64,000 nucleotides of DNA. Origin: Streptomyces changanensis (GTDB lineage: Bacteria; Actinomycetota; Actinomycetes; Streptomycetales; Streptomycetaceae). The notes beneath the pieces were generated by a model. That model was not told where the DNA came from. It searched no databases and worked only from the letters and a program-made list of their open reading frames with translations. Every line of letters starts with the position of its first letter. The stretch's first letter is position 1. Position numbers and translations under genes: made by a program. The stretch spans positions 5,022,001 through 5,086,000 of the forward strand of contig NZ_CP102332.1 of assembly GCF_024600715.1 (NCBI RefSeq), in the 5' to 3' direction. Shown piece after piece: positions 53,289-60,893 of the stretch.

Positions 53289-54200
53289 ATGACCGCTGAC
53301 TCCTCCCTCGACCGGCGCTTCGAACGCGCCCTCGCCAGCCTCCGCGGGCTGGCCGTGGGCGACGCCCTCGGCTCCCAGTTCTTCGTCCCCTCCCACTACC
53401 CCCTGCTGAAACGGCGCGAGCTCCCACCGGGCTCCTGGCAGTGGACCGACGACACCGAGATGGCCTGCTCCGTGCTGGCCGTGCTCGTCTCGCACGGCCG
53501 CATCGACCAGGACGCCCTCGCCCGCTCCTTCGCCGACCACCACGACTTCGACCGCGGCTACGGCCCCGCGGTCAACCGGATGCTCCGGCTGATCCGGGAA
53601 GGCGGGGACTGGCGGGAGCTGGCCGCCGGCCTCTTCCAGGGGCAGGGCTCCTGGGGCAACGGCGCCGCCATGCGCATCGCGCCCCTCGGCGCCTGGTACG
53701 CAGACGACCCCGAGCAGGCCACCCACCAGGCCGAGATCTCCTCGTACACGACCCACCAGCACCGCGAGGCCGTCGTCGGCTGCATGGCGGTCGCGGCCGC
53801 CGCCGCACTCGCCGCGGCGCCGGACGGACCACCCAAGGCCACCGACTTCCTCGACGCGGTCGTCGCCCTCGTCCCCCGCAGCGCCGTCGGCGCGGGACTG
53901 CGGCGCGCCCGCGACATGCTCGACTACGGCGACACCCAGACCGTCGCCGCCGTCCTCGGCTGCGGACGGCGGACGAGCGCGCACGACACCGTGCCGTTCG
54001 CCCTGTGGTCCGCCGCCCGCTCCCTCGACGACTACGAGCGTGCCTTCTGGACGACCGCCCAGGCCGGCGGGGACGTCGACACCACCTGCGCCATCGTCGG
54101 TGGCGTGGTCGCCGCCGCGCAGGCGGGCGCGCCGCCCGCCGAGTGGCTCGCCCGCACCGAGGACCTGCCCGCCTGGCTCCCGGCGCGCGCCGCCCACTGA
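53289..54200 (+). CDS. ADP-ribosylglycohydrolase family protein
   Basis: This 303-residue DraG/ARH-type hydrolase removes ADP-ribose from proteins or small molecules. The two Mg2+-site motifs are present: GDALGS near 24-29 with WTDDTEM near 52-58, and GGDVDTTCAIVGG near 263-275. SYTTHQHREAVVG lies between, as in the family. It starts 41 nt after the ABC-F stop and may be cotranscribed. The cellular target is not evident. Its length and domain order are normal. Confidence 0.9.
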   Translation: MTADSSLDRRFERALASLRGLAVGDALGSQFFVPSHYPLLKRRELPPGSWQWTDDTEMACSVLAVLVSHGRIDQDALARSFADHHDFDRGYGPAVNRMLRLIREGGDWRELAAGLFQGQGSWGNGAAMRIAPLGAWYADDPEQATHQAEISSYTTHQHREAVVGCMAVAAAAALAAAPDGPPKATDFLDAVVALVPRSAVGAGLRRARDMLDYGDTQTVAAVLGCGRRTSAHDTVPFALWSAARSLDDYERAFWTTAQAGGDVDTTCAIVGGVVAAAQAGAPPAEWLARTEDLPAWLPARAAH

Positions 54201-54569
54201 TCCCGAGGGCCCGGGCCCTCGGCCCCCGGCTGCCGCGCGGCCGGGCTGCCGCGCGGCCGGGGCCGGGGCAGGGGTCCGCTCGGGGCCCGCCCTGGCGGCC
54301 TGTCCGCCCCGTCCGCCCTGTCCGGCCGGGTGTCCTCCAGTGCCCCGTCCCCGGCGGACGCCACCCCCACGTACACCGGCCCCTGCTTGTGGGTGGTGGC
54401 CCTGACGGCGGCCCGGTAGGGCAGGTGGGAGGCCGCCGAAGGGCTCCGCACCACCGCCGCCGCGGCTCCCGGGAGGTCCCGCCACCGCCCTTCGAACGGA
54501 AGGGAGATGGCACGGGATGCCAATCCGGGTGTCGCCGGAGGGGACAAGCGGCGTAACCTGTCAGGCGCC
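54201..54569. other. gap before rnhB with 16-nt tandem repeat
   Basis: GGCTGCCGCGCGGCCGG occurs twice end to end (54228-54244 and 54244-54260), next to further CCGGGG-type inverted repeats that could form a terminator for the upstream gene. GTCCG(C/G)CC(C/T) repeats follow to about 54330. No gene is convincing in the remaining 240 nt. Confidence 0.4.
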
Positions 54570-55280
54570 ATGCCGTACGAAGCACCCACACACACCGTCG
54601 AGCGCTCGATCCGAGCGACAACCGGCGCCAGGATCATCGCCGGAGTCGACGAAGTCGGCCGCGGGGCGTGGGCAGGGCCCGTCACCGTCTGCGCGGCCGT
54701 CACCGGACTGCGTCGGCCGCCGGACGGACTCACCGACTCCAAGCTCCTCACCCCCCGGCGCCGCACCGAACTCGCCGCGGAGCTCGAACGGTGGGTCACG
54801 GCCCACGCGCTCGGGCACGCCGGCCCCGAGGAGATAGACGAGCTCGGCATGACCGCGGCGCTGCGGCTGGCCGCCGTACGGGCTCTGGAGGCCCTGCCGG
54901 TCCGACCGGACGCGGTCATCCTCGACGGCAAGCACGACTACCTGGGAGACCCCTGGCAGGTCCGCACGGTGATCAAGGGGGATCGTTCCTGCGTCGCCGT
55001 CGCGGCGGCGTCGGTGATCGCCAAGGTCCGGCGGGACGCGATGATGAGCGAACTGGAGGCGCAGTCCGACAGGTACGCGCCGTTCGGCTTCTCCGCCAAC
55101 GCCGGCTACCCGTCCCCGGTGCACAAGGCCGCTCTCGCCGAGTGGGGCCCCACCCCCCACCACCGCATGACCTGGGCCTTCCTCGACGCGCTGCCCCGGT
55201 GGCGGCACCTGAGGAAGTACCGCGTCTCCCCGGAGGCGGCCGAACTCGAAAGCGGGGGCCAGCTCGGCTTCGACTTCTGA
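54570..55280 (+). CDS. rnhB: Ribonuclease HII
   Basis: RNase HII cuts RNA/DNA hybrids and starts removal of ribonucleotides from DNA. The 236-residue protein has the catalytic Asp27-Glu28 in [12 protein letters not shown], then [12 protein letters not shown], Asp in [10 protein letters not shown] and the late [12 protein letters not shown] and [13 protein letters not shown] motifs. ATG 54570 gives the family's MPYE start; the ATG at 54507 would add 21 unrelated residues. It is downstream of nrdJ and lexA in this repair-rich region, though not in their operon. Confidence 0.95.
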   Translation: MPYEAPTHTVERSIRATTGARIIAGVDEVGRGAWAGPVTVCAAVTGLRRPPDGLTDSKLLTPRRRTELAAELERWVTAHALGHAGPEEIDELGMTAALRLAAVRALEALPVRPDAVILDGKHDYLGDPWQVRTVIKGDRSCVAVAAASVIAKVRRDAMMSELEAQSDRYAPFGFSANAGYPSPVHKAALAEWGPTPHHRMTWAFLDALPRWRHLRKYRVSPEAAELESGGQLGFDF

Positions 55281-55371
55281 CCGCCCGAACGGGGCGCGGC
55301 CGCCCGTCGCGGACCGCACATACGAGCCACCCGCCGATGCCCATCGCACCGGCGTTTGATACACATCCCTT

Positions 55372-56004
55372 ATGCCTCTCATACCCGAGGAGCCTCAGAT
55401 TCACGAGAGTGCCCAGGGTCCCCGCGTCACGCCGGCCGCAGGCCGCCCCGCGCCGACCCCCCGACCCGTACCCGGCCCGCGTACCGCGGCCTCGCCCCGC
55501 CCCGGCCGCCCGGGTCCCGGCCCCGCCAGGCCCGCACCGCCGGCCCCCCGCCAGCACACCCCGGGCGGACAGCCCGCGGCCCGGCAGGAGAATCGTTCCG
55601 CTGACGCCCGCACCACGCCGCGGATCCAGCTGATCCCGGCCCCGCTGGACGGCGCGATCGACGCCGCCGAAGAGGCGGTCGACCTCCTGCTGGAGAGCGG
55701 CCGCGCCCCCGGCGACATCCTGGTCCTGACCACCGGCGAGCAGCACCCCTGGGCGGCCCACGAGCTGTCCTTCGGCGAGGCCGCCTACTGGGCCCAGCAC
55801 GACGCACGCGACGACGTGTTCTTCGCCGCCGCGTCCGCCGCGGACCGTGCCGCCGCCCGGCCCGTGGTCGTCGTCGCGGTCAACGGCGGCGACGACGCCG
55901 TCACCGCCCGGGCGCTGCCCGCCGCCTTGAACCGCGCCGACACGCTGCTCATCGTGTGCGGTGACCCCGCCCGCATCAACGGCGTGCTGGGCACCGCCCT
56001 CTGA
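55372..56004 (+). CDS. actinobacterial hypothetical with a helicase-like C-terminal segment
   Basis: I do not recognise a named family for this 210-residue protein. The first 80 residues are a Pro, Arg and Gly-rich disordered stretch. The rest (residues 85-210) is folded-looking: EEAVDLLLESGRAPGDILVLTTGEQHPWAAHELSF, then VVVVAVNGGDDAVTARALPAALNRADTLLIVCGDPARINGVLG. It resembles the last domain of UvrD/superfamily 1 helicases (the region after motif VI), but with no Walker A or B, so it cannot be an ATPase. ATG 55372 follows rnhB by 91 nt. A nucleic acid or DNA-repair link is only suggested by context. Confidence 0.6.
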   Translation: MPLIPEEPQIHESAQGPRVTPAAGRPAPTPRPVPGPRTAASPRPGRPGPGPARPAPPAPRQHTPGGQPAARQENRSADARTTPRIQLIPAPLDGAIDAAEEAVDLLLESGRAPGDILVLTTGEQHPWAAHELSFGEAAYWAQHDARDDVFFAAASAADRAAARPVVVVAVNGGDDAVTARALPAALNRADTLLIVCGDPARINGVLGTAL

Positions 56005-56115
56005 CGGAACGCCAGCCAGGTGGCCGGACGGCAGCACCGCCGTCCGGCCCACCGGCCACCACGGGCCGCCCGAGTCGGCGCGGCCCGCACCGGCCGGCAC
56101 CGGTCCGCCGGGGCC

Positions 56116-56212
56116 GTCAGCGGGCGGGCCGAACGGCGCGGCGGCTCCCCCGAGCCGCGCTCTTCGTCGTCAGCGGGCGGCCGTACGGCGCAGCGGCTCG
56201 CCCGAGCCGCTC
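56116..56212. repeat. two tandem copies of the 3' end of the 56170 gene
   Basis: On the minus strand the 44-nt end of the gene (GCGGCTCGGGCGAGCCGC ... CCGCCCGCTGACG, 56169-56212) is repeated past the stop at 56116-56160 with a 53-nt period and a few changes. Each copy folds into its own hairpin (GCGGCTC ... GAGCCGC), so they may serve as tandem terminators. Confidence 0.65.
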
Positions 56213-56799
56213 ACCATGCGTGGTGGCGCCGGCGCGTCCTGCCCGTCGGCACCGGATATGTCCGACGGCGGTGACGCCGAGTGGGGATGCCGGCCACCTC
56301 GGTCGTCACCCGCCACCTGCCACCCGTCGCGGGTCAGCGTGATGTAGGCGCCGCAACGGAGCCCGTGCAGCGTGCACGCGTCCCGGAGGCCCCACATCCA
56401 CGCCCCGTCCTCCTCCGTCCACTTCCCGCTGCCCTCGCGGCAGTTGAGCAGGACGGCCGTACGTACCGGGCTGCGGCGTCGCAGGTCGTGCGGGATGACC
56501 CGGCGCAGGTGCGCCAGGAGCGCGTTGCGGAAGTCCCAGCCGTCCGCCGGCACCGGTCTCGGTGTGAACGACGCACTGGCGATCAGCCGTTCCTCGTGAT
56601 CCAGCACGGCGACCACGGCGGTCGCCGGCCCCGGCGCGTGACGAGCGTGCAGACCCGTGACCACGTCACGGGGACTGCGCAACAGGGGGATGCCGGCCTC
56701 CGCCCACTCGGCGGGTTCCAGCATGCGGGCGAGACGGCTGGCGGAGGCGGCCGGTGTGGTGAACGAGGAGGCTGCGGACGGAGCGAATCCGAAGGTCAC
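56170..56799 (-). CDS. actinobacterial conserved hypothetical
   Basis: This 209-residue protein has a folded middle (about 30-170): VVAVLDHEERLIASASF, WDFRNALLAHLRRVIPHDLRRRSP and VLLNCREGSGKWTEEDGAWMWGLRDACTLHGL. This pattern recalls RadC/JAB-like or other small alpha-beta proteins, but no metal motif is present. The last 35 residues are a Gly/Ser/Pro tail. GTG 56799 has GGGAGGA just upstream. The gene is alone on the minus strand between rnhB-side genes and the RecQ-type helicase. Function unknown. Confidence 0.65.
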   Translation of the reverse strand: MTFGFAPSAASSFTTPAASASRLARMLEPAEWAEAGIPLLRSPRDVVTGLHARHAPGPATAVVAVLDHEERLIASASFTPRPVPADGWDFRNALLAHLRRVIPHDLRRRSPVRTAVLLNCREGSGKWTEEDGAWMWGLRDACTLHGLRCGAYITLTRDGWQVAGDDRGGRHPHSASPPSDISGADGQDAPAPPRMVSGSGEPLRRTAAR

Positions 56800-57016
56800 G
56801 ATCCTCCCTTCGCATACGCGCCCACAGGAGCGGGCAGGGTCGGGTGAGGGCGCGCCGCGGCAAGGCCCTTCCGGACCGCGAACGAGCCGTGCTGGGGCGG
56901 GATCCAATTCTTGCGGGCGGCATGGGCAGGCGGCAACGAGCAATTGGGACCGCTGACGGGAATGGGCTGTTATGCCACCCAATTCCCGACCACAAGAATT
57001 CCCCGTGACGACCCGA

Positions 57017-59188
57017 TCAACCCGCCACCGCGAGGACCAGCGGAAACACCCCCGGTGCTCCCGCGCGGCGAAGCAGCCGCGCCGCCACCGCGAGCGTCCA
57101 TCCGCTGTCCGAGAAATCGTCGACCAGCAGCACCGGACCGCCCGCCGACGACAGCCGCTCGGCCAGACCGACCGGGACGGTCAGGGCCCGGTGCAGACCG
57201 CACACCCGCTGCGCGCTGTTGGTCCGCGAGATGCGCGTGTCCACCGCCTCCGGCGCGTACTCGACGGAACCGAGCAGCGGCATCCGCCCCACCTCCGCGA
57301 TCCGCGCGCCCAGCGAACCCACGAGCTGCGGACGACTCCGCGAGGCGACCGTCACCACACCCGCCGGGCGGGGCGGCGCGTCCGACGCACCGGACGCCCA
57401 GCCCCCGGGACCCTTCGCCCAGTCGGCCAGCACGCGCACCACGGCGTCCACCACGTCGTCCGGCACCGCCCCGTCCGGCGCCCGATCCGTCAGCATCGGC
57501 CGCAGCCGGTTGCCCCAACCGATATCCGACAGGCGCCCCAACGCCCGTCCCGCGGCCGACTGCTCCCCGGCCGGGATGCGGCCCTTGAGGTCGACACCGA
57601 CCGCCGGCAGACCGGTCGGCCACATCCTGCGCGGCTCGACCTCCACCCCCGGCCTGCTCAGCTCGCCCCGCGCCGCGTCCAAGGTCGTGGCGGACACCTT
57701 GGCGTCGAAGCGCGGCCCGGCGCAGTTGTCGCAGCGGCCGCACGGTGCCGCCTCCTCGTCGTCCAGCTGCCGCCGCAGGAACTCCATGCGGCACTCCGCC
57801 GTCGTCACGTAGTCCCGCATGGCCTGCTGCTCCGCGGCCCGCTGCCGCGCCACCCACGCGTACCGCTCCGTGTCGTACGTCCACGGGCGCCCCGTGCTCG
57901 TCCACCCGCCCTTCACCCGGCGCACCGCGCCGTCCACGTCGAGGACCTTCAACATCGTCTCCAGCCGGGTGCGCCGCAGCTCCACCAAAGGCTCCAGCGC
58001 GGGCAGGGACACCGGGCCCTCCGAGCGCGCCAGCACGTCGAGCGTGCGCCGCACCTGCTCCTCGGGCGGGAAGGCCACCGAGGCGAAGTACTGCCAGATC
58101 GCCTCGTCCTCCGGGCCGGGCAGGAGCAACACCTCCGCACTCGCCACACCGCGCCCGGCGCGACCCACCTGCTGGTAATAGGCGATCGGCGACGACGGGG
58201 AGCCCATGTGCACCACGAACCCGAGGTCCGGCTTGTCGAATCCCATGCCCAGCGCGGACGTGGCGACTAGCGCCTTCACCCGGTTCGCCAGCAGGTCCTC
58301 CTCGGCCTGCCGCCGGTCGGCGTTCTCCGTGCGCCCCGTGTAGGACGCCACCTCGTAACCGCACTGACGGAGGTGCGCCGCCACCTCCTCGGCCGCCGCG
58401 ACCGTGAGCGTGTAGACGATCCCCGAACCCGGCAGCTCCCCCAGGTGCTCGGCGAGCCAGGCCAGCCGGTGCGCCGCGTCCGGGAGACGCACGACACCCA
58501 GCCGCAGGCTCTCGCGGTCCAGCGCACCACGCAGCACCAGCGCGTCCGATCCCGCCGCCGTGCCGAGCTGCTCGGCCACGTCCGCCGTCACCCGAGCGTT
58601 CGCCGTCGCCGTCGTCGCCAGCACCGGGACACCGGACGGCAGCTCCGCCAGCATCGTGCGCAGCCGCCGGTAGTCCGGGCGGAAATCGTGCCCCCAGTCG
58701 GAAATGCAGTGGGCCTCGTCGACCACCAGCAGCCCCGTCGCCGCCGCCAGCGCGGGCAGCACCTCGTCACGGAAGTCGGGGTTGTTCAGACGCTCCGGCG
58801 ACACCAGCAGCACATCGACCCGACCTGCGGCGATCTCCTCCTGGACCGTCTGCCACTCCTCCATGTTCGACGAATTGATCGTCCGGGCGTGGATGCCCGC
58901 CCGAGCCGCGGCGTCCACCTGGTTCCGCATGAGCGCCAGCAGCGGCGAGACGATCACCGTGGGCCCCGCACCCCGCGCCCGCAGCAGCGCCGTGGCCACG
59001 AAGTAGACGGCGGACTTGCCCCAGCCGGTGCGCTGCACGACCAGCGCCCGTCTGCCGTGCGCGACCAGCGCCTCGATGGCCCGCCACTGGTCCTCGCGCA
59101 GCCTCGCCGCGCCGGTGGCGTCACCGACCAGGCGGGCCAGCACAGCGTCGGCCGCGGAACGCAGGTCTTCGTCGTTCGTCTGCTCCAT
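57017..59188 (-). CDS. RecQ-like helicase fused to a phosphoribosyltransferase-like domain (RqlH type)
   Basis: This 723-residue helicase has Walker A TGWGKS near 54-59, DEAH at 157-160 (LVVDEAHCISDWGHDFR) and the motif VI YYQQVGRAGR. A RecQ zinc site (CRMEF ... CGRCDNC) lies near 475-505. From about 600 the protein has a second domain ending VLLVDDFSDSGWTLAVAARLL, the PRPP-binding motif of phosphoribosyltransferases. This arrangement matches RqlH of mycobacteria, a 3'-5' helicase with a PRTase-like module of unknown use. The HRDC domain of classical RecQ is absent. The start at 59188 gives MEQTNDEDL. It is divergent from the DUF4192 gene. Confidence 0.93.
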   Translation of the reverse strand: MEQTNDEDLRSAADAVLARLVGDATGAARLREDQWRAIEALVAHGRRALVVQRTGWGKSAVYFVATALLRARGAGPTVIVSPLLALMRNQVDAAARAGIHARTINSSNMEEWQTVQEEIAAGRVDVLLVSPERLNNPDFRDEVLPALAAATGLLVVDEAHCISDWGHDFRPDYRRLRTMLAELPSGVPVLATTATANARVTADVAEQLGTAAGSDALVLRGALDRESLRLGVVRLPDAAHRLAWLAEHLGELPGSGIVYTLTVAAAEEVAAHLRQCGYEVASYTGRTENADRRQAEEDLLANRVKALVATSALGMGFDKPDLGFVVHMGSPSSPIAYYQQVGRAGRGVASAEVLLLPGPEDEAIWQYFASVAFPPEEQVRRTLDVLARSEGPVSLPALEPLVELRRTRLETMLKVLDVDGAVRRVKGGWTSTGRPWTYDTERYAWVARQRAAEQQAMRDYVTTAECRMEFLRRQLDDEEAAPCGRCDNCAGPRFDAKVSATTLDAARGELSRPGVEVEPRRMWPTGLPAVGVDLKGRIPAGEQSAAGRALGRLSDIGWGNRLRPMLTDRAPDGAVPDDVVDAVVRVLADWAKGPGGWASGASDAPPRPAGVVTVASRSRPQLVGSLGARIAEVGRMPLLGSVEYAPEAVDTRISRTNSAQRVCGLHRALTVPVGLAERLSSAGGPVLLVDDFSDSGWTLAVAARLLRRAGAPGVFPLVLAVAG

Positions 59189-59240
59189 GCCTCACATGGA
59201 ACAGCACCGCACCGACAACCGGCGAACGCACCGGGAAGCC

Positions 59241-59260
59241 TGTGGACAAAGTTATCCACA
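59241..59260. promoter_or_regulatory. inverted pair of DnaA boxes between the RecQ-like and DUF4192 genes
   Basis: TGTGGACAA (59241-59249) is the minus-strand form of TTGTCCACA, the preferred streptomycete DnaA box; TTATCCACA (59252-59260) is a second box on the plus strand. They lie 2 nt apart head to head in the 111-nt gap. A pair like this usually marks DnaA-regulated transcription rather than an origin. Confidence 0.6.
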
Positions 59261-59299
59261 GGGGTCGACGGATCGACGGGCCGGCGGGACCGTCAAGCC

Positions 59300-60778
59300 A
59301 TGAACGCACACCACGATCACACCGGCCCCCGCGACACCCACCCGTCCGCCGCCGGCCCGCTGCCCGTCACCTCCCCGGGCTTCACGGACGAACCGCAGAT
59401 CACCCTGCGCGGCCCCGCCCAACTGGCCGACGCCCTCCCGTACATGCTGGGATTCCATCCGACCGATTCGGTCGTCCTGCTCGCCCTGCACGGCGAGCGC
59501 GGCCGCTTCGGCGGACGTCTCAGGCTCGGCATCCCCGCCTCGCCCCGCGAGTGGGCACCCGTCGCCGAACAGCTCGCCGAGTGCCTCGTCGAAGGGTGCG
59601 AGCGGCGCGGCTCCCGCCCGGACGGCGTCGTCGTCTTCCTCTGCCAGGACCCCGCCGCCGGCGAGGAGGACGGCAGGAGGGTGATGCAGCGGCTGCGGCC
59701 CTTCGCGCAGAAGCTGCGCACGGCGTGCGGGGCCCTGGACGTGCCGGTGTACGAAGCCCTGTGCATCTCCGGCGGTCGGTTCTGGTCCTACTGCTGCCCC
59801 GACAGCGACTGCTGCCCGCCCGGCGGCACGGCCCTGGCCCCGCCCGGGACGTCCGTCATGGCGGCGGCCGCCGCCTACGCGGGCATCCACGTACGCGGTT
59901 CGCTGCGCGACATGGAAGCCCGCCTCAGGCCCCAGCCGACCGGCCCCACCACGGCCGCCCAGGAGCACGCCCTCGACACGGCCAGTGCCTCGCTCGTCCA
60001 CCGCATCCTCAGCGCCAAGGAGGCCACGCGTGTCAGGGAGGAGACCATCCGACTCGCCCAGCGCCTGATCGACCGGCTCTCCGAGCACCCGCCACTCAGC
60101 GACGACTCCGCCGGCGACATGCGGGACGACGCACTGATCGACGACCGGGAAGCCGCCGAGCTGATCGTCGGACTCCAGGACCGCCGGACCCGGGACCGTG
60201 CCGCCGAGTGGATGGAAGGCGCCGCAGCGGACCGCGCCCTACGGCTGTGGCGCGCCCTGGCCCGCCGCTGCGTCGGCGCCTACGGCGAGCACGCCGCCGC
60301 GCCCCTCACCCTCGCCGGCTGGGTCGCCTGGTCGGCCGGAGACGAGCCGACCGCCCGCGTCGCCCTGGCGCTCGCCCTGGAGGCCGACCCCGAGTACGTC
60401 TTCGCCCGGCTGCTGCACCAGGCGTGCAACGAGCAACTGGACCCCGAGACGCTCCGCCACTGCCTGCGGGGCGAGCGAGACGCCAGGGAAGGCGCGGAGG
60501 ACCGCCGGTCCGGCAGGCGCCGGACGGCCGTGCGCGGGTCGGGGGCGCGAGCGGTACGGCGCAAACTGCGCGCCCGGACCCCCGCGCCCCGACCCACCAC
60601 GACGAACACCCCACCGCCCGGCCCGGCGCGCCCCGGCCCCGACGCCCGTCCCGCGCGCACGCGCACCGTCCGCGGCGGCGGGCTGCGGGGAGCGCAGGAC
60701 GGTCGGACCGCAGAACGGCACGACGACCTGCGGGGGACCGGCGGCCGGGACGCGAGCGATGGAGGGAGCGCCGGATGA
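59300..60778 (+). CDS. DUF4192 family protein
   Basis: This 492-residue actinobacterial protein has the DUF4192 domain in its first 370 residues: ITLRGPAQLADALPYMLGFHPTDSVVLLALHG start, VVVFLCQDP, VYEALCISGGRFWSYCCPDSDCCPPGG and TLAGWVAWSAGDEPTARVALALALEADPEY. The last 100 residues are a charged Arg, Pro, Thr and Gly-rich tail. Function is unknown. ATG 59300 is the natural start. It is divergent from the RecQ-like gene and followed after 115 nt by the glycosidase, possibly in one operon. Confidence 0.85.
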   Translation: MNAHHDHTGPRDTHPSAAGPLPVTSPGFTDEPQITLRGPAQLADALPYMLGFHPTDSVVLLALHGERGRFGGRLRLGIPASPREWAPVAEQLAECLVEGCERRGSRPDGVVVFLCQDPAAGEEDGRRVMQRLRPFAQKLRTACGALDVPVYEALCISGGRFWSYCCPDSDCCPPGGTALAPPGTSVMAAAAAYAGIHVRGSLRDMEARLRPQPTGPTTAAQEHALDTASASLVHRILSAKEATRVREETIRLAQRLIDRLSEHPPLSDDSAGDMRDDALIDDREAAELIVGLQDRRTRDRAAEWMEGAAADRALRLWRALARRCVGAYGEHAAAPLTLAGWVAWSAGDEPTARVALALALEADPEYVFARLLHQACNEQLDPETLRHCLRGERDAREGAEDRRSGRRRTAVRGSGARAVRRKLRARTPAPRPTTTNTPPPGPARPGPDARPARTRTVRGGGLRGAQDGRTAERHDDLRGTGGRDASDGGSAG

Positions 60779-60893
60779 CGGCCGTGACCCGCGCCCCCGT
60801 ACGGCCGTTCACGTCTGTGGCGGAGTCCCCCGACCCGTGCCGCCGTACCTCCAGCGGCTGTCCGGAGCGCACAGAAGGCTCAGCAGACGACCC

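Noticed and set aside
59241..59260. DnaA boxes as part of a replication origin
   Set aside because: Only two boxes, with no AT-rich region and no dnaA or dnaN nearby.
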